A DNA stretch of 64,000 nucleotides from Malachius bipustulatus. Taxonomy: Eukaryota; Arthropoda; Insecta; Coleoptera; Melyridae. Positions within the stretch are counted from its first letter, which is position 1, and each line of letters begins with the position of its first letter. The stretch spans positions 28,032,268 through 28,096,267 of the forward strand of contig OU342639.1 of assembly GCA_910589415.1 (NCBI GenBank), in the 5' to 3' direction. The position numbers and the translations under genes were made by a program. This document shows, one piece after another, positions 47,072 through 59,900 of the stretch. Under the pieces are notes generated by a model. That model had not been told where the DNA came from, made no database searches, and saw only the letters and a program-made list of their open reading frames with translations.

Positions 47072-48493
47072 TACCTACTTAGAATTTTTGGAAACAGCTC
47101 CACAGAGCACGTTTTATAGGTACAAGTGCCTAGTTATAAGCCAGTAACACAAGAATCACTATTTAATTATGTTCTCGAGAATTTGTTGTTAAGGTTTGTT
47201 TTATATTTCATCACGTTATGTGTGGTACAAGCATTATACTCTGTGACATTGAGATTTGATACTGCAGACTGCAGTGTAGTGGATACAAATAAAATATGCA
47301 GTTCCCAATGTTCAAATGGGAGATCGGCTGACACCGCTGCCGGTTTTCCTAGCAGCATGGACATGAAAAGCGGATTAGCTGATGTCATGAGATCTGCTAA
47401 AACCTTATAATACAAGTACTTAAGTTTAAAAATTGATGACGTAAAAGGATTAATTTATAGGGGCAACGAAAAAGTCGAGGGGCATGTGGTACCTATCTAA
47501 TGGAGGTTTAATTATGATGATAAATCAAAGATAAAAAAAATTACTTTAAATTTATGTAAAGTGTTGAAAAGTACCTAACACGTTGTGATAGGATTAAATG
47601 CAGGTTGATTAGAGCCGATTGTTCTTTTTGAGGCTTTCTTTCATTTCGATTTCGCAAACAGAAGAGAAATTATACGTAAAATTATACAAGTATTAAAAAT
47701 CAATTGCCCATCATTTCCTCAATCAACCATAATTTAATGACACTTTGAATTTTTAAGCAGCCAAAAATAATTACTATTGTACATACAATTCAACAGAACA
47801 GTAAATAGCTTGCTTTGTACAAGGGCCAAAGCAAATAAGTTTAATCAGTCAGCCCTGCTGCAGTGGGGGGCATTTAGCGCGACGTTGCGAGTGCGACCGA
47901 CACGGACACTGCACTCGATGTAATGTAGACACCAGACAATAATAGAACAGACATAGGTAATTATTGGAATTTTAATTTTATGAAAGATAAATCAGTACAC
48001 CAAGTTATCAGCCATCTGCTCTAGGCTATCGTTCAAGTGATTAAAAACTTGAAATGTCACATACCTACCTATATCTATATCTAAGTAATATGCAGAAGTT
48101 CCGATTATTTTTCCAAATATAGATCTTCATGTAGCAGGTAGGTAGGTATGCATCATAAAAGGGTATACCAACCCATAAAAGTTCGATACGAAAGGAATGA
48201 ACAGTTAGGTAATGTAAAATATTACAGAAAATATAAAATAAATATGCTAGCACCTATTATAAATTGCTGATTGGAATTTTCTTCCTGGCTAATAACATGT
48301 AGGTGTTAGGTACGTACTTACTTCTATCTACACCAAATGACTGATTTAACCTTGCAAAATAAACAATAATTCAACACTTGTTGCCTGTGCTGTGACATCT
48401 TAAATTTGATAATAGACGAAAACAAGTTGACTTAAGTAAATGATGAGCAAGGAATGTGATTAATAGAGAGAGGCGTGTAAAAATTTAACTCAC

Positions 48494-48750
48494 CTTTGTT
48501 AAAACCACCAACAATAATTAAGATAACAATAACAATGTTACCTCCTTAGCTTTTAGTTTCGAGTCCCATAAAAAACGAGCACAATAAATTTATGTATTCT
48601 ATTGCAGTCAGGCTGACGAAATGACTTTGTTGACGTACAAATGCGACGTTGCTGTTGCTCTACTACACACGACACAAGACACAACGTATATGACACGACA
48701 CGACTCTCGTTACTTTTAGCTCTAGCCTAGGCTTTACTTTGCTAACTAAC
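48494..48750 (-). promoter_or_regulatory. Probable non-coding first exon and promoter area of the LRR gene
   Basis: On the minus strand this stretch ends in AACAAAG followed by a GTGAGTTAA donor and lacks a long open frame. It contains GTCGTGTCGTGTCATATACG and other CG-containing words unlike the flanking AT-rich DNA, as expected near a transcription start. I see no definite TATA box. Confidence 0.4.
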
Positions 48751-51700
48751 AATTAATAAAAATAATCAATCAACAGGTTGTTAGTAGTAGACGAGAGATA
48801 ACTAAACTACTAAACAAAAACAAACGTGACAAACTGACAAACGGAGGATTGTGTCATCATGCATGATTAGTGATCAGTGCTAACTCGGTGTTGCCACGCC
48901 ACTGCATTGCCCCGCCAGTGATGTAGGTGTAGTCTGTAGTAGGTAAAGCACGTTCCAACCTTCGAGATATACATTTTTATATAATTAAAATTTCGTAATA
49001 ATAAATAATAATATAAAATGTTTATTATTATTATTTTTAAACTTATTAGATTTAGAAAACACTATATGTCATGCCCCTTTCGTGGACTCCTATATTATAA
49101 TATGTATGGATAGGACGTTTTTCATTCTCATTACTTATATTTTATTAATAATATCTAATATATACCCTAGGTGTCCCAGCTCATTCGAAGCGGTCTCTAT
49201 GTCGGCCAAACGATCAATAATGGACTTAAAAAAAAAAAAAAATCAAGTGTAGGTACATCAGGATCACAATGGCCATTATTAAAAATTATTTTGACCTATA
49301 CAGCGTGTCCCATTAAATATGAGTGGTATATCACAGTTATGTTTTTTTTAATGGAATTCCCTTGTCTTATGTTATTGCATTTTTAGATTATCTGAGAAGA
49401 AAAAATAAGATCATTATTTACATCTGGGTATCTTACAGTTTCATTATAGGGGTGGAGAACGTATACCTATTTGCAAATGCATGGTTAGCCAAAAAAACGG
49501 CACTGAAAATCGGTTTTGAGAGTCCGGTACTGGCGAGAATCGCCAGGAGCTGTGGAAATATAAACTAAACTTGATGGTCGATACAAACCATGCGGCAAGC
49601 TGTTGGCTGTTGGTTTAACTTTCAAGTTATGCCTCGATCAGTTCAAAATTACGCGCGCGGGTATAAAATTTAAGAACAACCAATAGGACAGCTAGGAGGT
49701 GTGGCTTGCCAAAACCTAGTTGGGATATAAATAAACGCCAAATACATAGAGGTTTGAAGGCGATCAGAAATAAAAATTACCTATCTATCTGTCGTTGCTC
49801 ATTCATGCGTCAAAAGTCAAGTAGATCTCTGTCGAATCTTTTGAAGTTCGAATCTAGTGTTAGTAGTTTAGTACGTTTAAATACAAATGAAAAATAGGTA
49901 ACTTTTCCCGACAAAAGCGAGCAGAATAAGCAGGCTAAATGCACTAGTGTGCGAAGGCCATTAAATGAACGAAAAAGAAGAAAATTAAGAACCCGAATCC
50001 GAATTTTCAAACAATTTAGTCGCAGTCGTAGTCGTCGTCTCGTCCAGTCATTCATTCATTCATTTCGTATTCGTTTGGTAGCGTAGCGTAGTTCGTTCTT
50101 TTGCTAGTCTTCCTGGTTCTAATTGTGACATTTGTTTTTTTATTTTATTATTATCAAATATCCGTATTAATTCGTTTTGCTTAGCTTAGCACTTAGCAGG
50201 TACTTCACTTCGTAGATTAAACGGTTAGAGCAAGTACTTGACTACTTGCCTAGTAATTGACCTTTCATCTAAGTTCAGATAATCAGATATCATATTATGT
50301 AAATTACTTTTAAAAAAGTTGGAGCAATACGTTATGGTTATATAGGAAAACTTCACAATTGTAAAAGATATCAAAATCGGTAAGGCTTGTTTTAATTCAA
50401 CAGATAACAGGTATTACTTCCTCCAAATACAGATTTAATAATACAATAATAACCCTGTTGAATGATAATCTTATTTTTTTAGCGTGAAGAAAGAATATAG
50501 GTACTTGATAGCTGGTAAGTAAGTTCACTTCGTTTTTATAGTTACGATAGGATAACAGTCTCCCTGGACCATCAGGTGAAAGCAGGCCTGTCTTAACTTT
50601 AGCCAAGTGGGGGCCCATAGAACTTTAGGATAACTCAGTGATTTGCACTGAGGCCGTAGGGGCTAGGGACCCTCTTGGATCACGTTGCCATGGGCTCAAG
50701 CCCAGTCATTTCATACGGACAGATAGGCCTGGTTAAAAAGGTACTGAAACTGGAAGGTACATGAACGTAATTTTTAAATTTCGCAGCATTTCTATTCTGT
50801 GTTAATGCAAGCATGAAATTGTCCGTACTGCAGTGTCAACACATTCCAATTCTATCTGTCATGATGGAGCTGTATAAGCTAGGCTAGAACAATGTCTTAG
50901 GTACTATCCTAAATTGTAACAAGTATTAAAATTGTGAACATTACTATACTAAGTAAATATGGGGGAAACCCATATTTTCACGCGTGATAATTCTTCAAGT
51001 GACTTGACTTTGTTCTGAAATTTTGGATAGATCCAACCCCAGGAATACAAAAAATGATCACAACACTGTCAGGCGTGTCGTACAAAATTTTCTGCAATTT
51101 TGAATTGTATTGAATGAGAGGACATTTTAAAAATTTACCCAACCGTATTTTAAAACTCTTCATAAGAAGTCATCATCACATCCCTGACAAAATTTGTTTC
51201 TGTATTTTGATCAATTTTTTTCACCCAAAAAATCAAAAATATTTTAGTTGCCACATATTTGGACTATTTGGAGCGACAAAAAGTTTAAAGAAAACATTTT
51301 TTATGACAACTTATGATATGTATTACCAACCTAGACATTTTTGTAAACCTTCTTACACAGCTTCTGTGTATCAAGAGTTTTGTACCTATTTCTACCAGTG
51401 GTGGTGTTCCCGCGAGATTTGCAGTAAATATTTTAAATACTTTTGAATACTACGTAGAGCAACTTTCAGAAAATGTACTTGGAGGTATAGAACCATTCAA
51501 GACACTCAGATGGAAATACCTCTTCAGAGTAAAAGAATTTAATTTGAGTAAGTTATTAAAGGAATCATGAAAACTTCCTCCCGGTTGAGCCTTCGTCCAG
51601 TGAAACATACTCCTGACATTTCATCTACAAACTGATTACTGATGTTGCCTATTGGAGGCTTCCACTAAACTTCTGTAATAATTTTTATTCCACTGGATCA

Positions 51701-51809
51701 CAAGCCATGTAATTTAATTTAAAATCTGTTGTATCCTACATTAATCAATTTCAAAGGGAACTTGATTATCTTAAAACCTAACAACTACAATTTGAATTTT
51801 TTCTTCCAG
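48751..51809. other. Intergenic region upstream of adenylate kinase 2
   Basis: Contains the truncated foldback arm 49169-49412 and the repeat copy 49449-49600. A CG- and TCGT-rich stretch around 49990-50110 with CATTCATTCATTCATT may be a 5' UTR or promoter of the kinase gene (inference). The splice acceptor at 51808-51809 shows that the kinase gene has an upstream non-coding exon somewhere here. The open frame 51313-51570 has no recognised domain. Confidence 0.45.
49169..49412. repeat. Truncated arm of the 23513-24395 foldback family
   Basis: GGTGTCCCAGCTCATTCGAA, GCGGTCTCTATGTCGGCC and the following AGCGTGTCCCATTAAATAT segment align with the left arm at 23519-23750. The second arm is missing. 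Confidence 0.75.
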
Positions 51810-51815
51810 TAAATA

Positions 51816-54653
51816 ATGGCCCCATCAGTTAGCGTACCCAAAATAGCTGAAAGTTACTCGGAAACTGGAATCAATGCCATCTTACTAGGACCTCCTGGTT
51901 CAGGTAAAGGAACCCAGGTAATTAGTAAATATTGTTCATTATCCACTCCTGTCCATCAATTGACTCTCCTTTAAGGCTGAAAAATTGAAAGCAAAGTATT
52001 GTGTTTGCCATTTATCTACCGGAGACATGCTCAGAGCTGAAATACAATCTGGTTCCGTGTTAGGCAGTAAGTTGAAGAAGATCATGGACCAGGGGAAACT
52101 TGTCAGTGACGATCTAGTAGTTAACATGATTGACAAGAATTTGGATAATCCAGAATGCCAGAATGGATTCCTGCTGGATGGATTTCCTCGTACTGTTGTT
52201 CAGGCAGAGAAAGTATGTATGCTTTATTTGGCTAAGTCGTTAAGAAAGTTCAAAGAAAAGTGGTTGTTTAACACTTGTACAGACTGTCAGAAAAAAATCA
52301 CTTTTTGTGTAGATTATTGAAATACCTTTGAAATGAGGTCTCACACGACCCTCCCCCATGCCTCATAATTTTGAAGTTGACAGTGACCGAAACATCATCT
52401 TTGACATTTGACAACTCATTTTTATCTCAAAAAGTAGTAAAATTGTGTCACAACCTGTATAACAAGGTCGCACTATAAAGTATTTAGGTTTTTAGATATA
52501 CAGGCTGATCAGTAACTTGCGCACTCCGAATATATGGCGATATAGAGCCCATTAAGATTAAGGATATTCTGCAAAAACAAATTGAATTCAACGGTTGGTT
52601 TTCAAGTAACAGAGTTTCCCTCATCCGAGTTTAAAGGTAATTTTTTCAATAACCGTGATAAAAATTAATGAAAAATTCAGGTTACTGTAAGGTATGGAAC
52701 GGATACCATATAATTCATCAATTTTTTTTCACATAACCTCTTTACAGAGGAATTGAGAATGTTGGGAATTGATGAAATACCTAAAACTGAACGAAATTTG
52801 AAGTTTGGCAACACCCTAAACTCAACTGAGAATATAAAATATTCAAATGCCTTCGTTGCTATGGAAATAAAAATAATAACAATACCATCTAACCCGAACT
52901 TATTCACATGTTCAGTGCAGTGCTGCCACCTTTATTTTTACAAAAATGGTCATATCTTTGGAAGAAAAGAACTTACAACGCTGCAGTAAGAAAATTTACC
53001 ACTCTTAAAAAGTGAAGTTTACCGCAGCATGCTCTGAATAGATCGCGAGTTACTGATCACCCTGTATTTGATATACCTTAAAGAAGGCCCCTATGTGTGT
53101 TTATTTTGACAACAGTGAAGCAAACGAATTGCGATTAGCTTTTGTTGAGTGTATTAAATCAAAAATACTAAATAGATGCTTTAAAATGCAATGAAACCAT
53201 TTTGAGAATAATTATTTAAAATCATGTGCTCTCGGATGAGATTAAAATATCTACTGAATTGGTGTATCTGAAAACTGTACTCGTATTATAGTTATATTAT
53301 TAGTAGTGTTATGGTATACCGTTATTCCCCCTTTCTTAGTAATTATTATTATTACATATTTCTATTTTTAAGATTTTTATACCATAAACAAATTTTTATT
53401 ATTAATGTTATTTATGAGGGCACTCTCTATCCCAGTTGGGTTCAGTTGCAAAAATTTTGGTTTTAACTTAATTTGAATCTAAATTTGAAATTTTTTTAAA
53501 ATAAATCCTTTAATTTCTGAATTGTAACTTTACGAAAATTTTATATAAAAAAAAATGCTACAAAAACCTACCTTGAGCTCTCTGAATTTTAAAATTTGTT
53601 ATACTCTAGAAATTTAAATTAAATACAATGCCAAAATCTTACAATATCCTTCTTCTTTATAAACCTTTCTCCAATCCTCTGCTTCTCTTCTTCTTTCTTT
53701 CTCTCACAGCACTTTTTCTAAAATTCTCAAACTGCTTCTCCGACACCGTCTCTCGTTATCCCTTGGCCTTAGTTAATAAAGCTTCTCTCTTGTCCTCGTA
53801 GTCTTTCTCTTTTTCTTACTGCTTCTCTTCCATTTACTAATCAATCTTTGATTTGCATTACTTATCTTCTTTCTGCTTTCAAATTCTGCTCTATTTCTTA
53901 TTAATTCCCTCTTATGGTCTTATACTTTGATTGTTCTAAATAATTATTTTAACTTTTTTTTTTCTGACAGTCCTCTTCAAAATTTCTTCTCTAATTAATT
54001 CTTTTTTTCCTTGCTATCAACATTCCCCTCTATTCACTTTTTTTCAATTCCTCTCCTGATTTTTTTAAACAATCCAAATAATTTCTTTCTGACATTTTTA
54101 TTATAATTATTTTTTATTTGTTAAAAGCCATAAATTCAACTGTGACAATATTCAAATCTAATTTAAACTCGAAATCTCTGTTATATCTTCAGCTGAACCC
54201 AATTTTTCATAACAGTAGATATTCTTGCTGTGATCAGCAAATAATTTAAATTTCTATTAACTTCTGCAGTTAGATGAGTTGTTGGACAAACGTAGCTCTG
54301 CTTTGGATGCCGTGGTTGAGTTCGGTATTGATGACAGCCTACTAGTACGACGAATAACCGGACGTTTGTTTCATCCTCCAAGTGGGCGTTCATATCACGA
54401 AGAGTTCGCTCCACCCAAGAAGCCAATGACTGATGATATTTCCGGTGAACCATTGGTCAAACGGTCTGATGACAATGTTGAGGCATTAAAAAAGCGTCTG
54501 CTCTCTTACCATACACAGACGAAACCCCTAGTCGACTACTACCAGATTCGTGGTCTGCATCATCGTGTCGATGCTGCCAAATCCGCTGCCGATGTGTTCA
54601 AGAATATTGATAATATATTCAAGAAAGCACAGCAAGCTAGAGCACATAACTAA
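51816..54653 (+). CDS. Adk2: Adenylate kinase 2, 3 exons, complete
   Basis: Interconverts ATP + AMP and 2 ADP in the mitochondrial intermembrane space (and cytosol), supplying the adenylate energy shuttle. Exons 51816-51917, 51976-52212 and 54270-54653 give 240 aa, close to the 239 aa of vertebrate AK2. The P-loop [10 protein letters not shown] starts about residue 24. [13 protein letters not shown] is the AMP-binding segment, and [16 protein letters not shown] covers the DGFPR motif. The LID domain follows ([16 protein letters not shown]), without zinc cysteines as in animal AK2. [15 protein letters not shown] carries the arginine that closes over the nucleotides. All exons end in phase 0. 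The start ATG lies 7 nt after a splice acceptor (AG at 51808-51809), so the leader is split. Intron 2 (about 2.06 kb) carries a TIR element and a pyrimidine-rich run. Confidence 0.97.
52499..53066. mobile_element. TIR element in Adk2 intron 2, 568 bp
   Basis: The left end TACAGGCTGATCAGTAACT and right end AGTTACTGATCACCCTGTA form a 19-bp imperfect inverted repeat that continues weakly inward. It is preceded by TA. No transposase; MITE-like. Confidence 0.7.
53640..54075. repeat. Pyrimidine-rich low-complexity tract
   Basis: About 430 bp dominated by C and T (TTCTTCTTTC, CTTCTCTTCC type words) in Adk2 intron 2. No coding content. Confidence 0.7.
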
Positions 54654-54869
54654 TTGTTTAGATAAAGCTCTCGGAGAGTTATTACTTTCTTATAGAGTTT
54701 TTCTATTTTTCTATGAGTTTTGTTACAAATTGAATTATACATTTCTGCCAACTGTGGCTACATAATCAAATTAACTTTCTTTTTTCAAGCTTTTCACAAA
54801 TGTTAAATGTTACATCGTAATAAGCTACGTATAATTTTAGTGAAGTTCTTGTAGAATGTATATCGTCTA

Positions 54870-55701
54870 ATGCCCGTATTCTCAAACGAAATTTTTAAAA
54901 TTATGCAGGGTTATTCACGGTATACGGGACGGACGATTATGGCTAAGTCCCTTGATTTTATAAAAAATTTGTTTTTAAAAAAGATACAGACCCGTTAAAA
55001 GACATTTTAAAATAATATTCAATGTCTCAAAAATATGAAACATATCTAATATCAAAGTTTTTTTTTTTTTAATAGCATGACCTTCTCGCTATGTTACTGC
55101 ATTTTTAGATTGTCTGAAAAGACAAAAATAAGAAAGTTTTTACGGTTGGTCTTTAAATTGAGAAGTTTAGGAATTTAGGAGTTATAAACAAGTGAAAATC
55201 GCAATTTCCGAATATTGGAAAACGTTACATGTTTCTGTCTGTTTTTTATTTTTAAATTTATTTACCAAGGTGCTGAGAAATCTCAGATTTTTTATCACCC
55301 TGTATAAACATTTCATCTACATCATAGGATGGTACAGTTCAGCTTCGATACTCCGGACATTCCTTAGTTCGAACACTCCAGTAATTGGACACTTTTGAAA
55401 TCTTTAATTCTATAACCCAGATAATAAGCCTTAGGCCCGTATTCACAAAGCGTTTCTGTCCTGTAATATCTCGAAAATAATTAAATAAATGGGATGGATA
55501 TATGCAGTTTCTATCCGTTAGAGTGAGATGGGTATAATTGATTACGTAATTTAGGAAATTATCGTTTGTGAATACGGGCGTTAGACTAACAAACAAATCA
55601 AACTGAGAACACCAGGTCCCATATATCGTGACTAACTCTGTGCAATCAATTATTTTCAAACTATAACCATACAGGGTCTAAAGCTTTGGGAATACGGGCA
55701 T
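54870..55701. mobile_element. Nested TIR elements, ATGCCCGTATTC ends
   Basis: The outer TIR ATGCCCGTATTCTCAAACG is mirrored by GCTTTGGGAATACGGGCAT. Inside, 55434-55580 is a second small foldback with ends GGCCCGTATTCACAAAGCG and CGTTTGTGAATACGGGCG, evidently the same family. 55060-55335 matches the 23513-24395 family (TCACCCTGTATAAACATTT, CTACATCATAGGATGGTAC). Confidence 0.65.
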
Positions 55702-56902
55702 CAGTCTATCATTAAAATGAGTTCAAATGGTGCTAGAATATTGTTACCAGGTTTCAATCGTTTGATAAATCTGTAGGAATGATAAGAATGGCACTAAAAC
55801 CTCTCAGTGACCACCCCAAATCCATTGAATCTGAAACAAATTCTCCAATAACCCTCAGCGGTTGATGCATCTTTCAATACCCAAAAAAAGTAAAGCCTGA
55901 AAACATTTGAAGTTTGTTGTTGATTTCTTTTTTTAATTGCTTTTGAGTCTTTATTTCAGGTATAGTCACTGATGCTCACTTTTTAAGGTATCTCTTTTTT
56001 TGAGCAAAAAACCTAGGCTTTAAAAAATTGTGAATTAAAAGCTTCATTCCTACCATATAAGCATTGCTTTTTTTAATTGTATAATATGAAATATTAATAT
56101 CAATGTTAATCAAATAACATAATTACAAGGATTTAAGTTTACAGTAAATGTTTGTTAATTTACTTGTATGTATTTGATGTTATGTTTTTACAAACCAACT
56201 TCGATTTGCCAAATTGGTAGAAATTGATATCGTAGTTGTCAGTAAAGTGATGGAAAAATTGAGACAGTTGCTTTATTTCATCCATGTCGAGTTCATTCCA
56301 CCCATGAACAATACCTAGGTTATTTTTAAAATTTTGATATGGTGGTTTTCCGCCAGGTCAATTACTTTAAAACTTTTTTTTTCAGTAATTAAAAGCATTG
56401 AACTTGTACCACAATACTAAAGAGACGATACCGGAAAAATTATAATATATTGTGTAAGTAGGTACTGATTTCAACTGAAACATTCATTTGAGAGCGAATT
56501 TATATGCTTCATTAAAGGTAGAGCTTGAATTTGAACTTTAGTTTTTAACAACCAGTAGTAATTTATTTATTTATTTAAATAAAATACACTAAACTAAATC
56601 AAGACTTGTAAACTTTAACTTGAATTTCACAATAATTAAAATTAGGTGTTTCACTTTCAAATCGCCTTCAACTTATCGCTTGAATGCTACTGAGATTTGT
56701 TGTAAACTGCAAGACTTTATGTTGCGTTGTAATCCAACTGCTGTTTGTTCGCTTCTCTTAACCCCCACTGAATGCGACTGACTCCACGGTGCATTGTCTT
56801 CTGTTTATATAATATAGTGACAATAACATAATTTTAGAGTGACAAGAAATAAAACATTCGTTCGTCCATCCAAGGTTTAATGATGATTGATGAATTAAAT
56901 AA
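55702..56902. other. Intergenic space between Adk2 and Wdr35 (tail to tail)
   Basis: AT-rich, no protein-like frame. Overlapping minus-strand AATAAA hexamers at 56562-56575 are suitable polyadenylation signals for Wdr35, about 330 nt past its stop codon. Confidence 0.5.
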
Positions 56903-59900
56903 TTAAATCTGATGATGGCAAAGCAAACAGCCCTCTTGGAAATTCATAATTTCTTCAAATGCTCTATGATGGCAACTACGACAAACCCAAATGGAGCTTG
57001 CTTCATCTGTTATGGACTTGCCACTGGCTATGCAAGTGGGAAAATGTACGTGGCAATAAGGACATGTTGAATTCCTGGAAAATAAAAGTATAATCGAGGG
57101 AGCTCTTACTGCTGCAAAGAGTAATTAAAGTGAACAAATATATAAGTTCAGACATGAATGTAAATTATTGTAGTAATGCGTACTCACCAATCATTAATTT
57201 TATTACCACAATTCGAACACTTGACTTTTGTTTGCTTTAGATCAATTGGTTCATTTTTGTTAAATATTTCCCACGAAAGCTGTGAGTAATGATTTTTATC
57301 TGTCACTGAAACCTGAAACAAAAAAAATCAGTCTCCACAATAATAAACAGTAATTAATATTGTAAAAGACTGTTATGGATGACATTAAGATATAAGTGCC
57401 AAGGCATGAAAGGGATATGTCACGAACATCACCCTCCTGATAACAGGCAACCTCCGGTTGCCCGCTATGATTAAATTCACATGCTTTCATTTTCAATACC
57501 CTGTATATAGTTAATTAGAAACTTTTTACTAAGACATGATGGGTTCAAACATCCTATTTTAGATCAAGGAGTCTACCTGTGGTCTTTGTCCCATTAATTA
57601 CCAGACTTCAGATAGTTAGACTTGCTTCAGACTTACAAGATAGTATTTCGTGCTTTTCTAGCTTTCAGTGCTAACTTAAAATCTGGATTACTCTTAAACT
57701 GATTAATAGATTTTAATAGACTTCCAAGAACAAATAGAGATTAATTAATTTTTTTAATGTACAAAAAAAGGTTCTAGCAAACTCTTAAATTCAACTGACA
57801 ACCATAAGTGGTGTCCTGTAAAGGCAAAATTCGGTCAAGGAATCTGCTAATACTCTGTGCACGGTTTATTACAGGACATTAATAAAATGAAGCTAATTTT
57901 CGTTGACCTCAAAATTAACAATACCTACACTTACCTCTGGTAAAGAGTTGAGTTTAATAAATGCTTTGGAGCAGATTCCAAATGCTCTGTCAAGACATGC
58001 AGTGACAGCAAGCAAAGAGTAGACCTTCTCTCTTGGAATGTAGTCAGTGTAGTCCTGGAGTTTATATGCAGTACACATGGCGTTGTGCAACTTCCCTTTG
58101 TATAGATGCTCATGAGCTAGCATCAGAAAGTGATAGGCCTCGGCACCTTGCCAAGCTTTCTCATAAGGTAGCATGTTTGACAATGGCCTCTCGCCTAAAA
58201 TATTAATAAAATAAAACATCTCACAAATCATAAGATGAAGGAAATTATTATTTTTATTTTTTTTTAAAGTAACAATTCCCAGGATGAATGCTCCACGAAT
58301 CACTTGCAATTGATTTTTTGAATACCTGCATGCACAATCTTTATATTTTCAGTTTAATTGTTTTAATATTGATCACTTTTTACAAGTACCTGAATTAGAG
58401 TTGGATTTATAAAGTTCCAGTAACCTTCCAGCAAAAACAAAATGCTTTTTTACAAGCACAGGATCTATACGAGGCATCTTGGCGACTTTATAAGCAATCT
58501 GAAAGAACAGTGTGGTCAACAAACAAAAATCACTAAAAATTTAAAAATCAATAATAAAAACCTGAAATGCTTGTTCGGTCGCATTTAAGTAGAATCCAGC
58601 TTGCTCGTTGACAGATATCACTTCCATGAAAGCTTGTTTCTCAATTAGATGTGAAGTGTATTTTTGCAGAAGATCAGCGATTTTAGAAATGTTATACTTC
58701 TTAGCTAGATATAAAGCCATATCCCATCGATTGTGCAAAATACAAACACTTATGGCTGCTTTTACGTTTCCAAACTAAAAAATAATCAGTAATGGGCTTG
58801 TATCAACAATGCGAATATTCAAAGACTACAGAAATATATCTTATCTGAATAGAGAGGAATAGAGGTATTTATCAAAGTTCAAAATATAACTTAAATGTTA
58901 TGTTTTTGACAGCTGATGGATCTACTGCTCTAACTCTAAGAATGCTACGACTTTTCAACCAATCACTGTTTCAAAAGTTAAGAGACACAGCAGAAAGATT
59001 ACAATGGAAAACAATGAATTATTTTTTTTATATTTTAAAAAGTTTTAAATACAGTAGAGTTTCGATTATCCGTGCACGCACACAGATGAGCCTCATTTAT
59101 TGATGGAATGCACAAATAAAAACCAGTTTGAATCTCTTGTGATTTTAGTTTACACCTGATGTTCGTGAAAGGGCCTGAATAATTTAGAAAAAAAGAGATA
59201 AAATTATATAATTACTTTAACATAAGCATCCACAGCAGTTGTATGGACAGCATCAGATGCAAAGATGTCTCCTATTTGTTCCAAAAGTGGATCACCCTCT
59301 GGTAAGATATTGATAAAGGATTGTAAGTTTTTGTAATCTTCTAAATGATAATAACATTCGATCATCTCTGCTTTATTGTTGGCCAATTCATAATATTCAA
59401 CAGCTGAAGCCCTGAAATTATAAATAAATATTAATATGTAAATAACAAAAATAAAATAAATAATACCAATTGCTGTTTTGAGCAAAATAATCTGCTGTTG
59501 CATTATAAGCAGTCTCTAAAAGGTAATCGGGTGCTGACACACCATTATTTAGTAACTGGATAACCCTGAACCAATCGCCCAAAGTTTGGCGTAGTTTCAA
59601 TGCCAAATCCCTGCAAATTATTATGATGTTAAGAATTGGATTGAGACTGGTTAGGATTTTAAATTTCAAACCATCTTGTCTTCACATGGTTGAAAATTAT
59701 ATCCGGCTATATTACTTAACGAGAATTAAACACAAAACAAATAAATTCTTACATGCGGTCAGCTTCAATGTAAATTTTTTCTGCTTCATCAAAATTTTTC
59801 AAGTATATAGCAACTTGTGCTTTTCTCAAGAAGTCACTGTTGAGATCTTTCATGCGTTTTACAAACAATACTTCGGAATAATCTTGTGATCGCACAAATG

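Larger units (their letters stand above)
45145..48493 (-). other. Probable 5' UTR intron of the LRR gene
   Basis: Inferred from the acceptor at 45145-45146 and a donor-like GTGAGTTAAA (minus strand) at 48484-48493. It holds the nested elements at 46243-47071 and a repeat fragment at about 46020-46240 related to 2140-2345. The overlapping open frames near 47126-47415 have no recognised domain. Confidence 0.5.

Noticed and set aside
47126..47415. Overlapping open frames of 94 and 82 codons on opposite strands
   Set aside because: No recognisable domain, no splice context, and each is the shadow of the other.
51313..51570. 85-codon frame upstream of Adk2 that looks moderately protein-like
   Set aside because: No domain recognised and no clear exon partners; could be the remnant of a repeat or of an unseen gene, but I cannot support a call.
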